Shown piece by piece: positions 56,403 through 64,000 of a stretch of 64,000 bases of DNA. How positions within the stretch are numbered: the stretch's first letter is position 1; each line of letters opens with the position of its first letter. The notes below the pieces were generated by a model. That model was not told the origin of the DNA. It did not search any database and saw only the letters and a program-made list of their open reading frames with translations. The stretch is from positions 744,001 through 808,000 of the forward strand of contig JAHBTP010000001.1 in NCBI GenBank assembly GCA_019638485.1, given 5' to 3'. Position numbers and translations under genes: made by a program. Source of the DNA: Ferruginibacter sp. Its GTDB lineage: Bacteria; Bacteroidota; Bacteroidia; Chitinophagales; Chitinophagaceae.

Positions 56403-57477
56403 AAATTTGTTTATAAAAATGAATCAGGTTTTTTTCTTCTTCCTGCCAATTAAATACCTGTGCTGCTTTCAAGCAGGAAACATGCATTTCAGTTCTTAAG
56501 GCCTCATCGTTTAGTAATCTGTTTATTTCCTTTGCCAAGTTTTGGGGAGATAGGTCATCTACCAAACAGGCCACTTGATATTGTTCATTAATTTCACGGT
56601 AAACAGGAAAGTTGGAACAAATTTGCGGAATGCCGGCATGTAAATAATCAAAAAAACGATTGGCCAATGAATAGTAATTACTTTTTGCATCCGGTTCAAA
56701 CAAAGTAAAACCCAATATAGCACCTGCGGTAATAAATTTTAATTCATTCGGATTTATCATGCCTTTAAAAATGACTTTTTGCCCCAGGCCATGTTTTTCT
56801 ACCAGTGCCCTTGCCTGGTTCATAAAATTTCCATCACCACAAATCCACAGCGGAATATCTACCCATTGCATAGCCGGAATTAATGTTTCAAAACTCCTAC
56901 CTTCATTAACAGCTCCCTGATAAAGAATATATTTTCCTTTTACGGCTTCTAAGCGGCCGGTATAAATAGGGGTGTTTCTAATAACTGCATATTCTAATGC
57001 ATACATTTTATTAAACGCTAATGCGATGGGTTTGTTTACGGTATATCCATATTTAAAATGGCGAACTGTGTTTCTTTCAATCCATTTCCAAAACGAATAT
57101 ATATGTGGTCTGCTGCTTATCTCCTTCATTTCACAAAACAACTCGTGCGCATCATAAATACGAGGCTTGCCTCTTATTTTTGATACCAACAAACATGGAA
57201 TAATGGTGTCAAGATCAATAGCACAGATTCCATCTAATTTTTTAAAAAGCAGGTAGAAGAATAATTGGATATTAAATAGGCAATAAAACAAAAAACCTTT
57301 GTGAATTGGGCACCATAACCTAACTCTATTGAAAGACTCAGGAGGCAATGGCTGTGGGTTTTTACCCTGTCTGCCGATTAAAGTAACACGGTATCCTACA
57401 TTGGCCAATGAATTACAAATCCGAGTCATGCGCTGGTCATATATAAGATTATTGGTAACAGTGAAATAAAGATGCAC
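56395..57477 (-). CDS. Glycosyltransferase, GT-B fold (family 4 type)
   Basis: A 360-residue protein. The N-terminal half has YDQRMTRICNSLANVGYRVT and an AIDLDTIIPCLLVSKIRGKP segment typical of membrane-associated sugar transferases. The C-terminal half has ILYQGAVNEGRSFETLIPAM, WICGDGNFMNQARALVEKHG and KVIFKGMINPNEL, the GT4 donor-site pattern. No signal peptide. It is the first gene of a two-gene unit with the overlapping downstream transferase. Confidence 0.85.
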   Translation of the reverse strand: MHLYFTVTNNLIYDQRMTRICNSLANVGYRVTLIGRQGKNPQPLPPESFNRVRLWCPIHKGFLFYCLFNIQLFFYLLFKKLDGICAIDLDTIIPCLLVSKIRGKPRIYDAHELFCEMKEISSRPHIYSFWKWIERNTVRHFKYGYTVNKPIALAFNKMYALEYAVIRNTPIYTGRLEAVKGKYILYQGAVNEGRSFETLIPAMQWVDIPLWICGDGNFMNQARALVEKHGLGQKVIFKGMINPNELKFITAGAILGFTLFEPDAKSNYYSLANRFFDYLHAGIPQICSNFPVYREINEQYQVACLVDDLSPQNLAKEINRLLNDEALRTEMHVSCLKAAQVFNWQEEEKNLIHFYKQIFG

Positions 57478-57647
57478 AGCGCTGTTTTCGGTAAAGATAT
57501 TTAAAAAAAATACGCACTACAAAGAACTCTGTTTTGAGTTTTGAACTATAATAAAAAATAGTAAGATTGTTAAAAGATGCTAAAGTTAAAGCAGCAAACG
57601 ATTTTAAATTTATCTTTAATATATATTACTGATATAAAACTATTTAT

Positions 57648-60485
57648 ATGCGATTAAAATTTTATTCTCTGTTATTTATTTCAGGGTTCTCACTATCCTC
57701 GGCTACAGCTCAGCCAAAGTTGATTGAGAAGGTGGTTCAAAAAGGAAAGGAAGTTGTTATTCCTTATGAAAAATATGTTTTGCCTAACGGACTTACTGTA
57801 GTAATTCACGAAGACCATTCAGACCCGATTGTACATGTGGATGTAACATATCATGTAGGCTCTGCAAGGGAGGAAATTGGTAAAAGTGGTTTTGCCCATT
57901 TCTTTGAACACATGATGTTTCAGGGATCAGATAATGTAGGCGACGAACAACATTTTAAAATTATTTCTGAAGCGGGAGGTACACTCAATGGAACAACAAA
58001 CAGGGATCGTACCAATTATTTTGAAACAGTGCCTAATAATCAAATTGAAAAAATGCTTTGGTTAGAAGCAGACAGGATGGGCTTTTTGTTAGATGCTGTT
58101 ACACAACAGAAGTTTGAAGTGCAAAGAGAAACTGTAAAAAATGAAAGAGGTCAAAATTATGATAACCGTCCCTATGGTTTAGTTTATGAAGTATCTTCAA
58201 AAAATCTTTATCCTTATGGCCATCCTTATTCATGGCTTACCATTGGTTATTTGGAAGACTTAAATAGGAGTGATGTAAATGATTTAAAGAATTTCTTCCT
58301 TCGCTGGTATGGTCCAAACAATGCTACCCTTACCATTGGTGGCGATATAGTTACTGCTGATGTTTTAAAAATGGTAGAAAAATATTTTGGTAGTATTCCT
58401 CGGGGCCCTGAGGTGAAGCCAACGGTTTTAAAACCGGTTAAATTGGAGTCTAACCGTTATGTTAGCTATGTAGATAATTATGCACGTACACCTTTGTTGA
58501 GGATTGTATATCCCACAGTTCCTTCTTTTGATGCTGATGAACCTGCGCTTGATTGCCTGGCTGATATTATAGGAGGAGGGAAAAATTCAATCTTTTATCA
58601 GGAATTAGTTAAGCCAAGGAAGGCTGCCCAGGCATCGGCGAATAGTTCTATGTCTGAGCTTGCAGGTGAGTTTTCTATAACTGTTGCCCCCTTCCCCGGA
58701 AAATCTCTTGCAGAAATGGAAGAGCTGATTAATGCTGCAATGGAAAAATTTGATAAACGAGGAGTAACTGACGAGGATATAGAAAGATATAGAGGCGGAA
58801 TTGAAAGCATTACAATAAATGGTTTGGCCAGCGTGTCCGGAAAAGTAAGCAAGCTGGCTTATTTTCAAACGTTTCAAAATAACCCCAATTTAATTGGAGA
58901 TATGTTGAAAAGGAATATTTCGGTTACAAAGGAAGATGTGTGGCGCGTATATGAAAAATATATAAAAGGGAAGAACAGATTAGTAGTAAGTGCTGTTCCA
59001 AAAGAAAAAGAAGACCTAGTAGCCGGTAAAGATAATTATACCGTATCTACTGCAGGATATAAGGCACCGGATTATGGCTACAAAGGGCTTGTATATAATA
59101 AAGCAAAAGATAATTTTGACAGAAGTAAGATGCCTGCTGCAGGGAAAAATCCGGTGGTAAATGTGCCTCCTTTTTGGCAAAAAAACCTAACCAATGGAAT
59201 GCAGGTAATAGGTACTGAAAACACGGAGATTCCTACAGTTAATATTAGTGTTTCATTAAAAGGTGGAAGACTGATGGAGAATAATGAATTAACTAAAGCC
59301 GGGTTAACTTCAATAGTAGCATCAATGCTTAATGAGGATACAAAAAAATATTCCAGTGAGGATTTTAGTACTGAATTAGAAAAATTAGGTAGCTCGATTT
59401 CTGTGTATAATACCACCGATGCAATAGTTTTTTCAATGCAGTCATTGGTGAGAAATATGGATAAAACCATTGCCCTTTTTGAAGAGCGTATCCTAAACCC
59501 GGTTTTTAATGAGGATGATTTTATACGAATTAAAGCTCAACAAATAGAAAGGATAAAAAATAACAGTAAATCAGCTTCCAGTGTGGCCTCTAATGTGTAT
59601 GCAGCATTGAACTATGGAGATAATCAAATATTCGGACTACCGGGCACCGGCACATTGGCTACTGTTGAAAATATTAATCTTGATGATGTGATAAATTATT
59701 ATGGTCAGTATTTTTCTTCTGATGAAGGGAAGGTGATTGTTGTAGGAGATGTGAAGGAAGCCCAGGTGTTGCCAAAGCTTTCATTTCTAAATAAATTACC
59801 CAATAAGAAATTTACGCTGCCTATAATAAATTCATTTGTACCGGTAAATAAAACAAAAATTTATTTGGTTGATATCCCTAATGCAGCACAAACTGAATTC
59901 CGAATTGGTGGTGCTAATAACTTAAGATATGATGCCACTGGAGAATACTACCGAGCTTATCTTACCAATTTTAATCTTGGTGCAGCATTCAATAGCCGCT
60001 TAAATATTAATTTGCGTGAAGATAAAGGATGGACGTACGGGGCTCGGAGTGGTTTTTCAGCAGACAAATATTCAGGCGCATTTACTTTTAGCAGTGGTAT
60101 TAAAAGGGTAGCAACAGACAGCGCAGTGGCTGAAATAATGGGTGAGATAAATAATTATGTAGATAATGGTATAACCCAGGAAGAAGTTGATTTCATGCGC
60201 GCAAGTATTGGTCAGAGCGATGCACGTAATTATGAAACACCCGGACAAAAATCATCCTTTATCGGACGTATTCTACAATATAACTTACCTGCTGATTTTG
60301 TTTCACAGCAAACCAAAATTTTGAATAATATCCAAACTCAGGATATAGATAACACAGCCAAAAAACTAATTGATACGAAGAAAATGAATATCGTATTAGT
60401 AGGAGATAAGGCCTCCATCCTTCCCGGATTAAGAGATTTGGGTTATGAGATTGTAGAGTTGGATGCTAACGGTAAGTCGCTTTAA
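57648..60485 (+). CDS. M16-family zinc metalloprotease (two-module, exported)
   Basis: A 945-residue protein with a signal peptide (MRLKFYSLLFISGFSLSSAT, ending AQ). The first M16 module carries the inverted zinc motif HFFEH at residues 84-88 and a downstream Glu in VKNERGQNYDNRPYG (about 166). The second module (from about 510, NGMQVIGTENTEIPTVNISV) lacks the HxxEH motif and would be the inactive half, with REDKGWTYGARSGF as the conserved substrate-closing segment. The layout matches pitrilysin-like proteases of Bacteroidota. It should degrade peptides in the periplasm. It is followed by a strong terminator. Confidence 0.93.
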   Translation: MRLKFYSLLFISGFSLSSATAQPKLIEKVVQKGKEVVIPYEKYVLPNGLTVVIHEDHSDPIVHVDVTYHVGSAREEIGKSGFAHFFEHMMFQGSDNVGDEQHFKIISEAGGTLNGTTNRDRTNYFETVPNNQIEKMLWLEADRMGFLLDAVTQQKFEVQRETVKNERGQNYDNRPYGLVYEVSSKNLYPYGHPYSWLTIGYLEDLNRSDVNDLKNFFLRWYGPNNATLTIGGDIVTADVLKMVEKYFGSIPRGPEVKPTVLKPVKLESNRYVSYVDNYARTPLLRIVYPTVPSFDADEPALDCLADIIGGGKNSIFYQELVKPRKAAQASANSSMSELAGEFSITVAPFPGKSLAEMEELINAAMEKFDKRGVTDEDIERYRGGIESITINGLASVSGKVSKLAYFQTFQNNPNLIGDMLKRNISVTKEDVWRVYEKYIKGKNRLVVSAVPKEKEDLVAGKDNYTVSTAGYKAPDYGYKGLVYNKAKDNFDRSKMPAAGKNPVVNVPPFWQKNLTNGMQVIGTENTEIPTVNISVSLKGGRLMENNELTKAGLTSIVASMLNEDTKKYSSEDFSTELEKLGSSISVYNTTDAIVFSMQSLVRNMDKTIALFEERILNPVFNEDDFIRIKAQQIERIKNNSKSASSVASNVYAALNYGDNQIFGLPGTGTLATVENINLDDVINYYGQYFSSDEGKVIVVGDVKEAQVLPKLSFLNKLPNKKFTLPIINSFVPVNKTKIYLVDIPNAAQTEFRIGGANNLRYDATGEYYRAYLTNFNLGAAFNSRLNINLREDKGWTYGARSGFSADKYSGAFTFSSGIKRVATDSAVAEIMGEINNYVDNGITQEEVDFMRASIGQSDARNYETPGQKSSFIGRILQYNLPADFVSQQTKILNNIQTQDIDNTAKKLIDTKKMNIVLVGDKASILPGLRDLGYEIVELDANGKSL

Positions 60486-60507
60486 AAGATACACCAACTA
60501 TTTTTAT

Positions 60508-60537
60508 GAAGCGGCTTGAAAGAGCCGCTTCTTTTTA
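60508..60537 (+). terminator. Rho-independent terminator of the M16 protease gene
   Basis: GAAGCGGCT and AGCCGCTTC form a 9-bp perfect stem followed by TTTTT. The longest frame of the next gene opens inside this hairpin, which supports the later start at 60576. Confidence 0.88.
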
Positions 60538-60575
60538 TTTCCTTTGCAACCAATTACCATATACCATACTGCCTG

Positions 60576-62609
60576 ATGAAGTCACTGTTTACCTTTTTAT
60601 TATTGAATTGTTTCTTAATACCCGGTTCAGCACAGCCAACCCGCGAAATGCGTGCAATATGGTTAACCACATTTTCAAATATTGATTGGCCACAGCGAAA
60701 CGCATCTTCGGAAGAACAACAAAAGTCATTAATCCATATTTTAGATGAAGTAAAATTGATTGGCTTCAATACCATTTTCTTTCAAGTGCGCAGCCAATGC
60801 GATGCCATGTATAATAGCACCATTGAGCCTTGGTCGGCTGATTTAACAGGCAAACAGGGCACACCACCGGTTACAGCATGGGATCCCTTAGCTTTTGCCG
60901 TAATGGAAGCTCACAAACGCGGACTAGAACTCCATGCCTGGATAAATCCTTATAGAGCCGTTGCAAATATTAATGCATTGCCTTATTTCTCACCTAATCA
61001 TATTGCCAATAAAAAACCTGAGTGGCTGCTGAATTCAGGCACACTCCGAACCCTAGACCCGGGCATTCCCGATGTGCGGAAATATATTTTAAAAGTAATT
61101 TCGGATATCGTTGCTCGTTATGATATAGACGGTATTCATTTTGATGATTATTTCTATCCGGAAGGAGGGTTTAATGATAATGCTACTTTTTCAAAGTATC
61201 CTTCAGGATTTGAGAATAAATCAGATTGGCGCAGAAATAATGTTAATTTGCTTATAGCTGATTGTAAAGAAATTATTCATTCAATAAAACCATGGGTAAA
61301 GTTTGGGGTTTCTCCCACCGGTATTTATTTAAATAGTAAAGACCCATTATTAGGAACGCCTACCACCGGAAAACAACATTTTTCAGAATTGTATTGCGAT
61401 AGCAGACTATGGCTAAAAATGCATTGGATTGATTATTTACTTCCTCAGGTTTATTGGTATAGCACACAGCCCGGTTCACCCTTTAATGTAATAGGGCCAT
61501 GGTGGAGCACCGTTACCGGAGATAGACAGATTTATATCGGACTTGCCGGTTATAAAGTTGGAATAGAAAAAGGATGGGAGAGCACAAATGAAATTCCTAA
61601 TCAGATAAAGCTCGTAAGGCAAAATGAAAAAAATGGATTGAAGGGGATTAGCCTGTATAATACAAAAAGTCTGCTTCAAAACCGTTTAGGATTTCGTGAT
61701 TCCATAAAAGCAGCATTTAACAAGGTATCCATGCCGCCTCAAATGCCTTGGATAGACAACATACCGCCTCCCTCATTACAAAAAGTTTCCGTAAAAAGGA
61801 ATAACTCATCTGCCATTGGTAGTGCATCTTATACAGTTACATGGAATCAAATAAACAATGATGTACATGAAATGGATAAAACAATTGGAGTGGGTATTTA
61901 TTATTCTTTACAAGTACCTGATGTTTCTCAAGCCCAATTTTTAGGACTTTTTACTGCACATGATGGTATCCATTACGCAGAAATTAATTTGCCGGAAACT
62001 ATTGAATCTGTTTATTTTTTCGCATCGGCGGTAGATAGATTATATAATGAAAGTGTGCCGGTTCTTGCAGAGGCATCTTTTATCCAACAGCCACCTATTG
62101 CTGTAAATAAAATGGAAGCATCGCCGCTGCCTCTAACAACAGAAACACAATCGCCTCCACCAACACAATTAGAAAAAGAATCCCAACCATTTCCACCGGT
62201 ATCAAACGATATAACACCGCCTTCAATGGAAGAGAAGAAAATAGCTGGGAAAGAGCTGGAGCAAGAACCGAAAAAGTCGGTTTTTACTAAACCTAACCTC
62301 AAACCCGAAGAAAACAAAACGTCCGAAATAGCAACCGGTATTCAGGCAAGTGAAAAACTAACTATTGCCAAAGACCCCGGATTGATTAGAAAAGATGCGG
62401 GGGTGAGAATATTATTGCTTAAAACCGGAATTATTGAATATATAATTTATGATATAAAAGGAAATAAAATAACCTGGGGAAAGATAAAATCAACCGCACC
62501 TAACCTGTATGTATATATTCCATCAACCTTAAATATAGATGCCGGTGTATATTTTTTGGAATTGCACCATGAGGATTTAAAGGAAATAGTGAAACTCAGG
62601 GTATTATAA
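60576..62609 (+). CDS. GH10-like (GHL10/YngK family) exported glycosyl hydrolase with C-terminal sorting-like domain
   Basis: A 677-residue protein. The ATG at 60576 gives the signal peptide MKSLFTFLLLNCFLIPGSAQ. The catalytic domain (about 22-385) shows MRAIWLTTFSNIDWPQ, FQVRSQCDAMYNSTIEPWS, LHAWINPYRAV, DGIHFDDYFYPEGGF and KFGVSPTGIY, all marks of the GHL10 group, whose members are thought to act on cell-wall glycans. A fibronectin-like module follows (SYTVTWNQINNDVHEMDK), then a Pro/Glu/Lys-rich linker (about 515-600). The last 75 residues (ILLLKTGIIEYIIYDIKGNK to IVKLRVL) resemble a T9SS sorting domain, though less clearly than the other two. Confidence 0.87.
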   Translation: MKSLFTFLLLNCFLIPGSAQPTREMRAIWLTTFSNIDWPQRNASSEEQQKSLIHILDEVKLIGFNTIFFQVRSQCDAMYNSTIEPWSADLTGKQGTPPVTAWDPLAFAVMEAHKRGLELHAWINPYRAVANINALPYFSPNHIANKKPEWLLNSGTLRTLDPGIPDVRKYILKVISDIVARYDIDGIHFDDYFYPEGGFNDNATFSKYPSGFENKSDWRRNNVNLLIADCKEIIHSIKPWVKFGVSPTGIYLNSKDPLLGTPTTGKQHFSELYCDSRLWLKMHWIDYLLPQVYWYSTQPGSPFNVIGPWWSTVTGDRQIYIGLAGYKVGIEKGWESTNEIPNQIKLVRQNEKNGLKGISLYNTKSLLQNRLGFRDSIKAAFNKVSMPPQMPWIDNIPPPSLQKVSVKRNNSSAIGSASYTVTWNQINNDVHEMDKTIGVGIYYSLQVPDVSQAQFLGLFTAHDGIHYAEINLPETIESVYFFASAVDRLYNESVPVLAEASFIQQPPIAVNKMEASPLPLTTETQSPPPTQLEKESQPFPPVSNDITPPSMEEKKIAGKELEQEPKKSVFTKPNLKPEENKTSEIATGIQASEKLTIAKDPGLIRKDAGVRILLLKTGIIEYIIYDIKGNKITWGKIKSTAPNLYVYIPSTLNIDAGVYFLELHHEDLKEIVKLRVL

Positions 62610-62711
62610 TCTACTTCCCCTTAAAAAAAGGGCCCCGGGATGCTTAAAATGAGAAAAAGAAAAATAGTGCATTATAAATAAAAAGAAATTAGCATTATGG
62701 TTATTTTTTTG

Positions 62712-62719
62712 TAATTTTG
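62712..62719 (+). promoter_or_regulatory. Bacteroidota -7 promoter box of rpsO
   Basis: TAATTTTG lies 50 nt before the rpsO ATG, giving a leader of about 45 nt rich in A. The stretch 62610-62711 shows nothing else. Confidence 0.55.
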
Positions 62720-62769
62720 CAGCCAATTAAAAGAGAAATTAAAACACAGAGTTTTAAAAAAACAACAAA

Positions 62770-63042
62770 ATGCCGTATTTAACGACCGAAAAAAAATCGA
62801 ACATCTTTGCTACGTATGGTGGTAAAGCACAAAACACAGGGTCTATTGAAGGACAAATAGCCTTGCTGACCGAACAAATTAACCATATTTCAGGTCATTT
62901 AAAAAACAACAAAAAAGACTTTTCTTCTCAAAGAGGGTTAATGAAAATGGTAGGTAAGCGTAAGCGCCTGCTTTCATACCTCATGAAACATGACCTTACC
63001 GGCTACAGAAGTCTGATTGAGAAACTTGGCCTCCGTAAATAA
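62770..63042 (+). CDS. rpsO: 30S ribosomal protein S15
   Basis: A 90-residue primary rRNA-binding protein. Landmarks are [22 protein letters not shown], the His/Asp region [21 protein letters not shown] and the end [12 protein letters not shown]. Length is normal. It is followed by a very strong terminator and then pnp, the same rpsO-pnp order as in many bacteria. Confidence 0.98.
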   Translation: MPYLTTEKKSNIFATYGGKAQNTGSIEGQIALLTEQINHISGHLKNNKKDFSSQRGLMKMVGKRKRLLSYLMKHDLTGYRSLIEKLGLRK

Positions 63043-63063
63043 TATTATTCTGTATGTAACGAA

Positions 63064-63105
63064 AATTATTCCCAACTACTATACAAGTTGGGAATAATTC
63101 TTTTT
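63064..63105 (+). terminator. Rho-independent terminator between rpsO and pnp
   Basis: AATTATTCCCAACT (63064-63077) and AGTTGGGAATAATT (63086-63099) form a perfect 14-bp stem with an 8-nt loop, followed by CTTTTT. It is the strongest hairpin in the window. Confidence 0.92.
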
Positions 63106-63119
63106 ACCCTACAATCATT

Positions 63120-63139
63120 TGTGGTTATTAACAACCACA
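63120..63139 (+). promoter_or_regulatory. Hairpin in the pnp leader
   Basis: TGTGGTT, ATTAAC loop and AACCACA form a perfect 7-bp stem ending 15 nt before the pnp start. It could mask the start region or be a processing site; in E. coli pnp is autoregulated through its leader. Confidence 0.35.
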
Positions 63140-63154
63140 GTAAAACAAAATATA

Positions 63155-64000
63155 ATGTCAATATTTAATCCTAAATCAATAACACTCGATATAGGCGATG
63201 GACGAATGGTAACTATTGAAACAGGTAAACTTGCTCGCCAGGCTGATGGTTCAGTTACCGTAAAACAAGGAAATTGTATTATCCTGGCTACCGTGGTGGC
63301 TAATAAGGAACCACGCGAAGGTCAATCGTTCTTTCCTTTATCGGTGGATTATCAAGAAAAATTTGCTTCTGCCGGACGTGTTCCGGGCTCATTTTTTAAA
63401 CGTGAAGCGCGTTTAAACGATTACGAAATTCTTACTTCAAGATTAATAGACCGTGCATTGCGTCCGTTGTTTCCTGAAGATTATTTCTGTGATGTACAAG
63501 TGCTGGTGTCCTTGGTTTCCTCAGATGATGAAGTGATGCCGGACTCATTAGCATGCCTTGCAGCCTCTGCAGCACTTGCTGTTTCAGATATTCCTATTCA
63601 GGAAATTATTTCAGAAGTGCGGATTGGAAGAGTGGATGGAAAGATGATTGTAAATCCAAGCCGTACTGAGTTAGAAAAATCTGATTTAGAATTTATGATT
63701 GCCGCAACCAATAAAAATATAATGATGGTGGAGGGTGAAGCCAAAGAATGTCAGGAGGCTGATTTAGTTGCAGCCCTTGAAGTGGCTCATGAGGCTATTA
63801 AAATTCAGGTAAAAGCACAAGAGGAGTTAAGAGCACTGGTAGGTATTACCAAAAATCGTGAATATACAAAGCCATATAGAAATGAAGAATTAGAGCAAAA
63901 GATAATTTCTCTGGCTAAAGATAAAATGCATGCTATAGCAATTGCAAAAACAGCGAAACATGAAAGGGCCGATGCATTTAAAGCGCTGGAAGATGAAGTG
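63155..64000 (+). CDS. pnp: Polynucleotide phosphorylase, C-terminus cut by window edge
   Basis: The frame opens at the ATG at 63155 and runs without a stop for 282 codons to the window end. It encodes the first RNase PH domain of PNPase: MVTIETGKLARQADGSVTVK, VDYQEKFASAGRVPGSFFKR, SRLIDRALRPLFPEDYF and SDDEVMPDSLACLAASAAL, then the all-alpha linker (IMMVEGEAKECQEADLVAAL). The second RNase PH domain and the KH and S1 domains would lie beyond the window. PNPase degrades RNA from the 3' end with phosphate. Confidence 0.97.
   Translation, partial: MSIFNPKSITLDIGDGRMVTIETGKLARQADGSVTVKQGNCIILATVVANKEPREGQSFFPLSVDYQEKFASAGRVPGSFFKREARLNDYEILTSRLIDRALRPLFPEDYFCDVQVLVSLVSSDDEVMPDSLACLAASAALAVSDIPIQEIISEVRIGRVDGKMIVNPSRTELEKSDLEFMIAATNKNIMMVEGEAKECQEADLVAALEVAHEAIKIQVKAQEELRALVGITKNREYTKPYRNEELEQKIISLAKDKMHAIAIAKTAKHERADAFKALEDEV

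Noticed and set aside
60516..60575. Upstream start for the GH10-like gene
   Set aside because: The frame opens inside the terminator hairpin of the preceding gene; the ATG at 60576 begins a proper signal peptide.

Overview
The window is 64 kb of chromosomal DNA from a member of the Bacteroidota, most likely the order Chitinophagales (Chitinophagaceae or a close relative). The reasons are: a single-polypeptide SecD-SecF fusion, two clear type IX secretion (T9SS) C-terminal sorting domains, a NusB about twice the usual length, a three-subunit B-type succinate dehydrogenase, an RND metal pump fused to its outer-membrane factor, few Shine-Dalgarno sequences, and many promoters with the Bacteroidota -7 box TAnnTTTG. 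The DNA is AT-rich. Nearly every gene is chromosomal housekeeping; there is no phage, transposase, CRISPR array, rRNA or recognisable tRNA.

Layout. 1-9.6 kb (mostly minus strand): an exported protein cut by the window edge, methylmalonyl-CoA mutase large subunit with a small membrane protein, SecDF, an aspartate-type aminotransferase, and a compact nusB / DUF1573 lipoprotein / yajC / coaE cluster. 9.8-11.8 kb: groES-groEL. 11.9-17.3 kb: a carboxypeptidase-regulatory-like protein, a T9SS-exported subtilisin with an unusual inserted domain, and a beta-carbonic anhydrase. 17.5-23.6 kb: a heavy-metal efflux operon (small Cys/His-rich exported protein, CzcA/CusA pump fused to a TolC-like factor, lipoprotein adaptor). 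23.6-31.8 kb: a CbpA-like co-chaperone, an HU/SPOR-type membrane protein, L-serine dehydratase, pirin, SmpB, AccD, class I aldolase and a BtuF-like binding protein.

31.8-33.7 kb is a 1.9-kb gene-free, repeat-rich segment. It holds two diverged copies of an inverted-repeat element, a three-unit tandem repeat of about 105 bp, a scattered GGATATTG motif and several hairpins. It is the least explained DNA in the window.

33.8-47.4 kb: cystathionine beta-synthase-like enzyme, S41 protease, a DMT-family membrane protein, an N-acetylglucosamine-kinase-like protein, a T9SS cargo protein, an acidic hypothetical protein, sdhCAB and a 1156-residue outer-membrane protein. 47.5-50.1 kb looks like an accessory insertion: rmuC followed by a gene joining a J-domain to a KTSC domain. 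50.2-64 kb: a coiled-coil membrane protein, holA, ribF, a PurM homologue, ftsE, two glycosyltransferases, an M16 protease, a GH10-like glycosidase, rpsO and the start of pnp.

The best candidates for something undescribed are the RmuC / J-KTSC pair and the repeat locus at 32-33.6 kb. Also notable are three genes whose -7 box lies exactly 4 nt before the start codon, implying leaderless mRNAs; the buried signal peptide in the pump fusion; and a beta-propeller-like insertion inside a PKD-like domain of the subtilisin.
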